Assembly: GCA_020427625.1 (NCBI GenBank)
Contig: JAGQOI010000084.1
Location: 1-6,478, forward strand
Source: Phycisphaerales bacterium
GTDB lineage: Bacteria > Planctomycetota > Phycisphaerae > Phycisphaerales > SM1A02
Length of the DNA stretch: 6,478 nucleotides
Direction: 5' to 3'
Shown: one piece after another, positions 1 through 5,882 of the stretch
How positions within the stretch are numbered: position 1 is the stretch's first letter
Layout of the letters: every line of letters starts with the position of its first letter
The notes under the pieces: model-generated
What the model was told of the DNA's origin: nothing
The model's database searches: none
Seen by the model: the letters and a program-made list of their open reading frames with translations, nothing else
Made by a program: the position numbers and the translations under genes

Positions 1-411
1 CTCACCTGCACGCCCGTCGACCCGCCTCCGGGCGTCGCGCATTGCATCCTGCTCGACACCGGTCCCGAGGTCGTCACCGGCTCGACGCGCATGAAGGCCG
101 GCACCGCGACGAAACTCGCGCTCAACACCATCTCCACGACGCTGATGATCCGCTCCGGACGCGTGCACGAGAACCTCATGGTCGACCTGCGGGCCACGAA
201 CGACAAGCTCCGCGATCGCGCCGCCCGCATCATCTCCACCCTCACCGGACTCCCGCGCGACGAGGCGTTTCCGCTCCTCGATCGCGCGGGCGGCGTCGTG
301 AAGACCGCGATCATCATGCATCGCGGCACGCTGTCGCGCGACGACGCCGAACGCCGGCTCGCCGACGCCGCCGGACGACTCGATCGCGCCCTGAAGGACC
401 TCGACCCATGA
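1..411 (+). CDS. murQ: N-acetylmuramic acid 6-phosphate etherase, C-terminal part (5' end outside window)
   Basis: MurQ is a cytoplasmic enzyme of peptidoglycan recycling that cleaves the D-lactyl ether of MurNAc-6-phosphate, giving GlcNAc-6-phosphate and D-lactate. The frame is open from base 1 and gives 136 residues, a little under half of the roughly 300-residue family length. Visible residues 21-35 (GPEVVTGSTRMKAGT) are the family hallmark in the second half of the SIS sugar-phosphate fold. They are followed by the conserved N-L-M-V-D-L-R-A-T-N block at 58-67 and a small helical C-terminal region (about 74-130) typical of the family. The catalytic acidic residues known from the E. coli enzyme lie in the missing N-terminal half, so activity cannot be judged. 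The stop TGA overlaps the start of the next gene (ATGA), which implies translational coupling. The related glucokinase regulatory protein is an unlikely alternative. The family call is firm. Confidence 0.92.
   Translation, partial: LTCTPVDPPPGVAHCILLDTGPEVVTGSTRMKAGTATKLALNTISTTLMIRSGRVHENLMVDLRATNDKLRDRAARIISTLTGLPRDEAFPLLDRAGGVVKTAIIMHRGTLSRDDAERRLADAAGRLDRALKDLDP
394..398 (+). promoter_or_regulatory. Shine-Dalgarno site inside the murQ 3' end
   Basis: AAGGA lies nine bases before the ATG at 408, within the last codons of murQ. It supports 408 as the true start of the downstream membrane protein, although the same frame stays open further upstream. It fits re-initiation or coupled translation across the ATGA overlap. 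Confidence 0.55.
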
Positions 412-1004
412 TCCCGTTCTCCGTCCTCATCGCGATCAGCCTGGCCCTCATCGCGCTGCTGCTCGTCGAGAGCGTGCTCTACCTCGCCCGCACCGGCTGG
501 TACTACCGTCTCGGGCCGGCGCTGCATGCGGAACGGTGGCAGACCGAGGTCTCGCTCGACGCCGCCCGCGCCGCCGTGCGCGACGCGATGCCGCTCGCGA
601 AACTGTCGTACCGCGAGGATGATCGGGGGTTCTGCCTGCGCCGACACTGGGCCGCGATGAGCGCCTGGCCACGCATCTCGCTCCGCGTCGAACCCGGACC
701 CGACGGCGCGATGCTCGCGTACGAGGTGCGCCCGTTCATCACCATGGCCGCGTTCGTGCCGGTGTTCGTCGTCGCCGCCGCGTCGGGCATCATGCTGGCG
801 TTCTTCACCGTCAACATCGCCGTCATCGCCGGCATCTACCTCGTGTTCTGGCCGCTCGAACTCCGCACCTTCGGACGTCTCGCGCGTCTGCACGACGCCC
901 TCGCGCCGATCGGCGTCCACGTCTGCCGCGCCTGCGGATACGACCTCTTCCGCCAGCCCCGAGGCCAGGCGTGCCCGGAATGCGGCCGTCACGCGCCGCC
1001 CTGA
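408..1004 (+). CDS. Small membrane protein with C-terminal CxxC...CxxC zinc ribbon, function unknown
   Basis: This 198-residue protein is not recognised as a named family. Residues 4-26 form a hydrophobic N-terminal segment and residues about 111-150 a second hydrophobic block, either one long or two short membrane passes, followed by the basic stretch R153-R160. Between them (about 45-108) is a soluble region rich in charged residues. The tail has four cysteines, C173-x2-C176 and C189-x2-C192, in the context C-R-A-C-G-Y-D-L ... C-P-E-C-G, a classical rubredoxin-like zinc ribbon. This wording is familiar from many small Phycisphaerae membrane proteins (recollection). The start at 408 is chosen because it overlaps the murQ stop as ATGA, has AAGGA nine bases upstream, and begins directly with the membrane segment. 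Co-translation with murQ suggests a link to envelope or wall metabolism, but nothing in the sequence proves it. Confidence 0.85.
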   Translation: MIPFSVLIAISLALIALLLVESVLYLARTGWYYRLGPALHAERWQTEVSLDAARAAVRDAMPLAKLSYREDDRGFCLRRHWAAMSAWPRISLRVEPGPDGAMLAYEVRPFITMAAFVPVFVVAAASGIMLAFFTVNIAVIAGIYLVFWPLELRTFGRLARLHDALAPIGVHVCRACGYDLFRQPRGQACPECGRHAPP

Positions 1005-1080
1005 CCCCCCCCGCGCCACGCGACGACGAACCCGCCGGCAGACCTTCAGACGCGCTCGCACTCGCACCGCATCCCGGTCG

Positions 1081-1908
1081 TCACCACGTCACGACCCGAC
1101 GGATCACCGCATCCTGCAGTCGCGGCGACACGCCGGACACCGCCGCGAGCAGACGCAGCGGCCAGCACGTCCACACCTCCGGACGCGGATGCCGCCGACG
1201 CAACTGACGCACGATCGCCCGCGCCACGCGATCGGGCGACTGCAACAGGATCCGGGGCGGCGGCTTGAACGGCGACGTCGACACCCCCGCCGCCGCCGCA
1301 TACGAGGCGCTCGCCTCGAAGAACTCCGTCGCCGTCCCGATCGGATGCACGCTCGACACGTGAATCCCCTCCGGCGCCAACTCCATCCGCATCGCGCGGC
1401 AGATCACGTTCTGCGCCGCCTTCGTCGCGCAGTACACCCCGCCCCCGGGTAACGCGATCTTCGCGAGACTCGACGAACACATGAGCAGATGACCCGTCGT
1501 CCCGTCCGCGAGCATCCGTCGCGCCGCCGCCCGCACGAGATCGACCGACGCGTGGAAGTTCACGTCGAACATCCGACGGAATGCCTCGTCCGGCAGCGCG
1601 GCGATCGTGCCCTCGGTGCCGATCCCCGCGTTGGCGAACACCGCGTCGAAGCGCCCGAACGTCGCCGTCGCCGCCTCGAGCAGGCGCCGGCTCAGGTCGG
1701 GCTCGACGACGTCGCCGACGACCGTGATCGCCCGCCGGCCACATGCCCGCACGTCCGACGCGACCGCCTCCAGCCGATCCGCCCGCCGGGCGTTGAGGAC
1801 GACGTCCATGCCGGCCGCGGCGCACGCACGGGCGGTCGCGGCACCGATTCCCGACGACGCGCCGGTGATGATGATGACGTGGTTCGTGAGGTCGCGGGAC
1901 ATGGTCAT
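1081..1908 (-). CDS. Short-chain dehydrogenase/reductase (classical SDR)
   Basis: This 275-residue cytoplasmic NAD(P)-dependent oxidoreductase has a Rossmann fold and unknown substrate. The motifs of a classical SDR are complete: nucleotide-binding T15-G-A-S-S-G-I-G22, D66 after the third strand, N93-A-G95, the active-site asparagine N117, catalytic S146 thirteen residues before Y159, and Y159-x3-K163. Arginines 41-42 after the second strand (N-A-R-R) suggest a preference for NADP(H), which is an inference. The start at 1908 is chosen because its ATG overlaps the TGA of the transporter gene as ATGA; a second ATG at 1902 would remove only two residues. No good Shine-Dalgarno is seen, consistent with coupling. 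The tail after about residue 215 has a proline-rich stretch and basic clusters (R237-R239), and ends in V-V-T-W. The coupling suggests it acts on a compound moved by the transporter, but the substrate cannot be read from sequence. Confidence 0.93.
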   Translation of the reverse strand: MTMSRDLTNHVIIITGASSGIGAATARACAAAGMDVVLNARRADRLEAVASDVRACGRRAITVVGDVVEPDLSRRLLEAATATFGRFDAVFANAGIGTEGTIAALPDEAFRRMFDVNFHASVDLVRAAARRMLADGTTGHLLMCSSSLAKIALPGGGVYCATKAAQNVICRAMRMELAPEGIHVSSVHPIGTATEFFEASASYAAAAGVSTSPFKPPPRILLQSPDRVARAIVRQLRRRHPRPEVWTCWPLRLLAAVSGVSPRLQDAVIRRVVTW

Positions 1909-2357
1909 CCCGTCGTCAACAGGACGACCCCCGACATGACGAGCGCGATGGCGACGATCTTCTTCGCCGTCATCGGCTCCCCGAGCACGAGCCACCCGAG
2001 CAGCACGCCGATCATCGGCGCCACCGTGAACGCGATGGGCTTCACGCGCGAGATCTCGCCGGTCTTGAGGGCCGAGTAGAAGAGGACCATCCCGGCCGCG
2101 CCGGCGATCAGACCCGACCCGAGGATCAGCTTCGCCAGCGTCCCGCCGCCCGCGTCCGCGAGCCAGGTCGTCGGCTCGGTGCGCCGCTGCTGGACGAAGA
2201 TCCAGTAGACGATCCACAGCACCGGAATGGCGACCGTCGACCGCACCGCGATCGCCGTCAGCGGCCCGACCCTGCCCGTGTGGAGCACGGACTTCGTGAA
2301 CACCTCGCCGATGCCCCAGCAGGCCCCGGCAAGCACGGCGAGAACGGTTCCGTTCAT
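1905..2357 (-). CDS. Half-size EamA/DMT-family transporter (five membrane segments)
   Basis: This 150-residue inner-membrane protein of the drug/metabolite transporter superfamily has unknown substrate. Hydrophobic segments lie at about 4-20, 33-55, 77-97, 107-126 and 134-149. The C-terminal G-E-P-M-T-A-K-K ... G-V-V-L-L (residues 126-147) is the usual ending of an EamA domain, and G14-x-W-G-x4-F-x-K resembles its first helix. Typical EamA permeases are about 300 residues with two such domains, so this is a single domain that must assemble as a dimer. The start at 2357 is the first ATG followed directly by a membrane helix. The frame stays open 49 codons upstream, but that stretch is arginine-rich, would overlap the preceding gene, and does not look like protein. 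A TACACT hexamer seven bases before the ATG suggests a promoter giving a leaderless message. The gene overlaps the SDR start as ATGA. Confidence 0.88.
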   Translation of the reverse strand: MNGTVLAVLAGACWGIGEVFTKSVLHTGRVGPLTAIAVRSTVAIPVLWIVYWIFVQQRRTEPTTWLADAGGGTLAKLILGSGLIAGAAGMVLFYSALKTGEISRVKPIAFTVAPMIGVLLGWLVLGEPMTAKKIVAIALVMSGVVLLTTG

Positions 2358-2364
2358 GGCCGAC

Positions 2365-2370
2365 AGTGTA
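2365..2370 (-). promoter_or_regulatory. Possible -10 box for the EamA-SDR pair
   Basis: On the minus strand TACACT stands seven bases before the ATG at 2357, in the 47-base gap after the propeller-dockerin gene. There is no Shine-Dalgarno before this ATG and no clear -35 box. If TACACT is a -10 element, transcription would start at or next to the ATG, giving a leaderless mRNA. This is weak evidence from one hexamer. Confidence 0.3.
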
Positions 2371-2404
2371 CGTCCCGCGCCCGTCGGTCGCGATCGACGC
2401 CCGA

Positions 2405-3946
2405 TCAGCCCGTCCACGCCCCGAGCAACGCGCCGAGATCGTTCGGACCCACCGCGCCGTCGCCGTTCAGATCCGCCACGCACGGTGCCGCGCACCGGCC
2501 CCACGACGCGAGCAGCACCGCGAGGTCCGCGGCATTCACCGCCCCGTCACCGGTCAGATCCCCGAACACGTCCGGCACGCCGCCGAGCGTGCCGTCCGGA
2601 TTCACGCTCTGGGCGACCACCGTCGCGCCGTTCACCGGGCCGCGCACCCACGTCGTGACCAGCGCCGCCTCCGTCGCCGACGCCCGCACGCCGCCCGTCA
2701 TGGTCGTGTCCGACGCCGCGACGACCGCCGGGTCCAGCCCGCCGCCCGCATCGATGCGGTACACCCGCACCGACGCGTCACCGGGGTCGACCGGGTCGAC
2801 GGCGACGACCGACAGCGTCTCCATCGACCACGAGGCATCGAATCGCCCGGCGCCGCCGATCGCAATGGGCGCGACCGCGATCCCGCCGTCGCCCCACAGC
2901 CGCGACGCACCCGGGCCGAGTCGCTGCGCCCGCACCGTCTGTCCGGCGAATCCGCCGTCGCGCCAGACGACGAACAGGTCGCCCGTCGTCGCGTCGCGAC
3001 CGACCACCGCGTGGTACTGGCGCGCCGAATCAAGCGAGATCCGCGCGCCGTCCGCGTCCAGCGTCGGCGTGCCGTCCGCGAGCAGGTGCTGCATCCGCAA
3101 CGGCACCGGCGTCGTCGCCGACTCGGCGCTCTGCGTCCACACGATCGTCACGCCGCCGGCATGATCCGCGATCGCGACCGGATCGGTGTGCCGGGACGAC
3201 CCCGGGTTCGGCGGCGCGATCTGCTGCTGCCCGAACACGACCGCGCCGTCCGCGCCCACCCGCGCCGCCGAGATCAGGCGCGTGTAGGTCAGAGGGTTGT
3301 CCCACGCGACGAAGGCGCCGTCGGCGCCGTCCGGTTCGAGCCCGAAGATCCGCTTGTTCGGTCCCGTCGTCGTGATGATCTCCGCCGGCGCGTCCCAGAC
3401 CGGCGACCCGTCGGGCGCATACCGCTGAACGAAGATCACCATCCCCACATGCCACGCGACGAGCGCGTCGCCGCCGGCCAGCCCGAGCATCTGCTCGGCC
3501 GCGCCGCCGATGCCCGGCAGCACGACGCCCGCCGTCCAGATCGGCGCGCCGTCCGGTCCGATGCGGTGAATCGGCGAGTCCGGCGACGAGCCGCCCACCG
3601 CCGTGCCGGTGACGACGACCGACCCGTCCGGGCACGCGGCCAGGCGGGCGTCCCGCGACACGCAGTCGTCGCGCGTATCCAGCGCGAGTCCCTCGGGATC
3701 GAGCACCGTCCCGTCCACGTCGATCCGCTGGAGACGGAGCGTGCCGAAGCACTCGCCGTCGACCCACGCAACCCACGTCGCACCGTCCGGCGTCGTCGCC
3801 ATGACGTGCGACCGGGCGCCGAGCATCTCGCCGAGCACGAGCGGCGACGCGGGATCGCTCGGCCAGTCGGCCGCCGCAAGTCCCGCGACGGCGCCGAGAA
3901 AGGTCGCCGCGCACCATCGCGAAGCGGTCGTCAGGTCATCACGCAT
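2405..3946 (-). CDS. Secreted beta-propeller-like repeat protein with C-terminal dockerin-like domain
   Basis: This 513-residue protein is probably exported and has unknown function. Residues 1-26 form a Sec signal peptide: a charged start, a hydrophobic core at about 12-26, and likely cleavage after A24-A-A26. The body (about 45-455) has roughly eight degenerate repeats of 45-60 residues, each with a strand like A-F-V-A-W and then R-x-x-x-D-G-x-x-x-W. Examples are near 57-87, 107-140, 159-185, 209-238, 264-297, 323-352, 375-404 and 427-455. This spacing fits beta-propeller blades. The tail has two calcium-loop repeats, D463-L-T-G-D467...D474 and D492-L-N-G-D496...D503, each followed by L-L-x-x-W, joined by a linker with C485 and C489. 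This is a dockerin type I-like pair as seen in many planctomycete exported proteins. The start at 3946 is fixed by a GGGAG ribosome site seven bases upstream. A cell-surface anchoring or assembly role for the tail is inference. Confidence 0.87.
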   Translation of the reverse strand: MRDDLTTASRWCAATFLGAVAGLAAADWPSDPASPLVLGEMLGARSHVMATTPDGATWVAWVDGECFGTLRLQRIDVDGTVLDPEGLALDTRDDCVSRDARLAACPDGSVVVTGTAVGGSSPDSPIHRIGPDGAPIWTAGVVLPGIGGAAEQMLGLAGGDALVAWHVGMVIFVQRYAPDGSPVWDAPAEIITTTGPNKRIFGLEPDGADGAFVAWDNPLTYTRLISAARVGADGAVVFGQQQIAPPNPGSSRHTDPVAIADHAGGVTIVWTQSAESATTPVPLRMQHLLADGTPTLDADGARISLDSARQYHAVVGRDATTGDLFVVWRDGGFAGQTVRAQRLGPGASRLWGDGGIAVAPIAIGGAGRFDASWSMETLSVVAVDPVDPGDASVRVYRIDAGGGLDPAVVAASDTTMTGGVRASATEAALVTTWVRGPVNGATVVAQSVNPDGTLGGVPDVFGDLTGDGAVNAADLAVLLASWGRCAAPCVADLNGDGAVGPNDLGALLGAWTG

Positions 3947-3951
3947 GGTCG

Positions 3952-3958
3952 CTCTCCC
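3952..3958 (-). promoter_or_regulatory. Shine-Dalgarno site of the propeller-dockerin gene
   Basis: GGGAGAG on the minus strand ends five bases before the ATG at 3946, the clearest ribosome site in the window. It selects this start over an in-frame ATG 48 bases further upstream (3994), which would put 16 polar residues in front of the signal peptide. Confidence 0.7.
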
Positions 3959-4036
3959 GTTCGGCGGTTCGATTCCGGCCTCCGGTCGGTCCATGTTCCC
4001 ACGGCCGGTCGTTCTTGCAACGATGGGATCCGTGAT

Positions 4037-4074
4037 CGGTCTTCATTCGACGAACCGGTCCTCATTCGGCGACC
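4037..4074. repeat. Two adjacent 19-bp direct repeats in the divergent intergenic region
   Basis: CGGTCTTCATTCGACGAAC (4037-4055) is followed with no gap by CGGTCCTCATTCGGCGACC (4056-4074). They match at 16 of 19 positions, differing at unit positions 6, 14 and 18. The repeat lies between the propeller-dockerin gene (start 3946, minus) and the carboxylase gene (start 4162, plus), about 90 bases from each. A decayed CGGTCC continues at 4079-4084. Tandem sites two helical turns apart can be operators for a regulator that binds as a dimer; no regulator is identified. Confidence 0.6.
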
Positions 4075-4146
4075 GACGCGGTCCGACGACGGCGGAATCT
4101 CGGCCGAACCGCGGGTGGGGGGGCGGTCGTCGCGGCGACGTTCGCG

Positions 4147-4152
4147 TATCCT
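4147..4152 (+). promoter_or_regulatory. Possible -10 box of the carboxylase gene (leaderless start)
   Basis: TATCCT lies nine bases before the ATG at 4162. There is no purine-rich ribosome site in the intervening bases and no recognisable -35 box. The spacing would place the transcription start at about the ATG, so a leaderless mRNA is plausible. Evidence is one hexamer plus the missing Shine-Dalgarno. Confidence 0.3.
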
Positions 4153-4161
4153 TGCACCGCC

Positions 4162-5808
4162 ATGAGCACCACGAAATCGACGACGAGCACCCTTCGGGCC
4201 GCGACCGAGACCTATCTCCAGCAGGCCGAGGTCATTCGCGCCGGCGGCGGCACGAAGGGCGTCGAGCGCCAGCACCGGCACGGTCGACTCACCGCCCGCG
4301 AACGCATCGACCGACTCGTCGACGCCGGATCGCCGCAGTTCGAGTGCGGCCTGTTCGCGGCGTTCGGGATGTACGAGGACTACGGCGGCGCCCCGGCCGC
4401 CGGCGTCGTCACGACCATCGCGTCCGTCGGCGGCAAGCAGTGCATGATCGTCGCCAACGACGCGACCGTGAAGGCCGGCGCGTTCTTCCCGATGACGTGC
4501 AAGAAGATCATCCGTGCCCAGACGATCGCGGAGCGGGCCCGACTGCCGCTGCTCTACCTCGTCGACTCCGCCGGCGTGTTCCTGCCCCTCCAGGAAGACG
4601 TCTTCCCCGACACCGACGACTTCGGTCGCATCTTCCGCAACAACGCCGTCATCAGCGCCAAGGGCATCCCCCAGATCGCGGCGATCATGGGCAACTGCGT
4701 CGCCGGCGGCGGCTACCTGCCCGTGCTCTGCGACACCCTGCTCATGACCGACGGCAGCGGCCTGTACCTCGCCGGTCCCGCCCTCGTGAAGGCCGCGATC
4801 GGACAGGAGGTCGACAGCGAGGACCTCGGCGGTGCCGCCATGCACGCCGAGGTCTCCGGCACCATCGACTTCCGCGAACCCGACGACGAGGCCTGCCTCA
4901 AGCGCCTCCAGGCGATCATGCACGCCGATCAGTCCGTCGCCCCCGTCTCCGATCCGCCCTACCCGGTCGTCCCCCCGCGCCGCGGGCCGAACGAGACCGA
5001 CGCCATCTTCCGCACGTCCTCCACCGAACAGTACGACATGGTCGAACTGCTCGCCTGCGTCGTCGATGACGAGTCGTTCAACGAGTATCGCGCCGAGTAC
5101 GGACGATCCCTCGTCTGCGCCTACGCCCGCATCGGCGGCCATCCCGTCGGCATCGTCGCGAACCAGCGCAAACTCACCCAGAAGAAGATGCCCGGCGGCA
5201 AGGCGGGACCGAGCACCGCAATGAACATGCCCGCCGTGATCTACGACGACTCCGCCGACAAGGCCGCCCGGTTCATCATGGACTGCAACCAGAAACACCT
5301 GCCCCTGCTCTTCGTCCACGACACCACCGGGTTCATGGTCGGTCGCGACAGCGAACAGGGCGGCATCATTCGCGCCGGCGCCAAGATGGTCAACGCGATG
5401 AGCAACTCCATCGTGCCCAAGATCGCCCTCATCGTCGGCGGCTCCTACGGCGCCGGCAACTACGCGATGTGCGGACGCGCCTTCGACCCGCTCCTCACCC
5501 TCGCCTGGCCCGGCAGCCGTTGCGCCGTCATGGGCGCCGCCCAGGCCGCCAACACCCTGCTCCAGATCGACCTGTCCGCCCGCGAACGGCGCGGCGAGGC
5601 GCTCGACGACGCCGAACGACGCGACCTCCTCGCCGCCATCACCGCAAGCTACAGCGAACAACAGGACATCCGCTACGGTGCCGCCCGCGGTTGGGTCGAT
5701 CGCATCATCGAACCCGAACGCACCCGCGATGAACTCATCGTCGCCCTCGAGGTCGCCCGCACCTTCCCCATCGAAGGCGCCTACCGCACCGGCGTCCTCC
5801 AGACCTGA
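4162..5808 (+). CDS. Biotin-dependent acyl-CoA carboxylase, carboxyltransferase (beta) subunit, methylcrotonoyl-CoA carboxylase-like
   Basis: This 548-residue cytoplasmic enzyme moves CO2 from carboxybiotin to an acyl-CoA. It is full length for the family (about 510-560). The N-terminal crotonase-like half has V134-D-S-A-G-V-F-L-P142, D146-V-F-P-D150, and the glycine-rich acyl-CoA oxyanion loop G177-N-C-V-A-G-G-G184, followed by L203-A-G-P-A-L-V-K210. The C-terminal half has the biotin-side loop G426-G-S-Y-G-A-G-N-Y-A-M-C-G438 and T389-G-F-M-V-G394. The wording of G-N-Y-A-M-C-G-R-A and A-G-P-x-L-V-K-A-A matches methylcrotonoyl-CoA carboxylase beta (leucine breakdown) better than propionyl-CoA carboxylase, but geranyl-CoA or another branched acyl-CoA is possible. 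The biotin carboxylase/biotin carrier partner is not in the window. The ATG at 4162 is the first in frame next to the possible promoter and is followed by a polar, threonine-rich start. The call as carboxyltransferase is very firm; the substrate is not. Confidence 0.94.
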   Translation: MSTTKSTTSTLRAATETYLQQAEVIRAGGGTKGVERQHRHGRLTARERIDRLVDAGSPQFECGLFAAFGMYEDYGGAPAAGVVTTIASVGGKQCMIVANDATVKAGAFFPMTCKKIIRAQTIAERARLPLLYLVDSAGVFLPLQEDVFPDTDDFGRIFRNNAVISAKGIPQIAAIMGNCVAGGGYLPVLCDTLLMTDGSGLYLAGPALVKAAIGQEVDSEDLGGAAMHAEVSGTIDFREPDDEACLKRLQAIMHADQSVAPVSDPPYPVVPPRRGPNETDAIFRTSSTEQYDMVELLACVVDDESFNEYRAEYGRSLVCAYARIGGHPVGIVANQRKLTQKKMPGGKAGPSTAMNMPAVIYDDSADKAARFIMDCNQKHLPLLFVHDTTGFMVGRDSEQGGIIRAGAKMVNAMSNSIVPKIALIVGGSYGAGNYAMCGRAFDPLLTLAWPGSRCAVMGAAQAANTLLQIDLSARERRGEALDDAERRDLLAAITASYSEQQDIRYGAARGWVDRIIEPERTRDELIVALEVARTFPIEGAYRTGVLQT

Positions 5809-5852
5809 CGCACCGATCCGGCCCCGACAGGTCGTCGCCCGTCACCCCGGGT

Positions 5853-5873
5853 CGCGCGACGCGCCGTCGCGTG
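5853..5873 (+). terminator. GC-rich hairpin after the carboxylase gene, no U-tract
   Basis: CGCGAC (5855-5860) pairs with GTCGCG (5866-5871) around the loop GCGCC. The stem can be extended by a G-T and a C-G pair outwards to 5853 and 5873, and by one G-C pair inwards. It lies 44 bases after the carboxylase stop. No run of T follows, so it is not a standard intrinsic terminator. It may slow the polymerase or protect the 3' end, or be a chance product of high GC. Confidence 0.3.
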
Positions 5874-5882
5874 CGCAGGCAT

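Noticed and set aside
42..407. Upstream extension of the zinc-ribbon membrane protein in the same frame.
   Set aside because: It lies wholly inside murQ in another frame, is arginine/histidine-rich, and would put 122 odd residues in front of a membrane segment.
1076..1096. Inverted repeat GGTCGT...ACGACC across the SDR stop codon as a bidirectional terminator.
   Set aside because: Only six pairs with a nine-base loop and no T tract; expected often by chance at this GC content.
1909..2217. N-terminal extension of the SDR, which would make a longer fusion.
   Set aside because: The extension is the EamA gene read in the wrong frame. The nucleotide-binding motif begins 15 residues after the ATG at 1908, as expected.
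2358..2504. Longer start for the EamA protein.
   Set aside because: The extra 49 residues are arginine-rich and would overlap the 3' end of the upstream gene, which is clearly coding.
3947..3994. In-frame ATG at 3994 as the start of the propeller-dockerin protein.
   Set aside because: It lacks a ribosome site and would bury the signal peptide; GGGAG is correctly spaced for 3946.
3960..4036. Promoter for the propeller-dockerin gene (TTGCAA with a hexamer 17 bases on, minus strand).
   Set aside because: The second hexamer (AACATG) does not resemble a -10 box, so no promoter can be assigned.
4075..4095. Third copy of the 19-bp tandem repeat.
   Set aside because: Only CGGTCC at 4079-4084 is retained; the rest does not align.
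2366..4165. A 599-codon open frame on the plus strand opposite the propeller-dockerin gene.
   Set aside because: Arginine/histidine-rich shadow translation. The minus strand has a signal peptide, repeats, calcium loops and a ribosome site.
5172..5250. Segment at carboxylase residues about 338-363 that looks like an insertion relative to human methylcrotonoyl-CoA carboxylase beta.
   Set aside because: I recall similar longer segments in related bacterial acyl-CoA carboxylases, so it more likely marks a known subfamily than a new insertion.
3931..5661. A 576-codon open frame on the minus strand opposite the carboxylase gene.
   Set aside because: It mirrors the strong G/C third-position bias of a certain gene on the other strand, and its translation is low-complexity glycine/valine/aspartate text with no domain.
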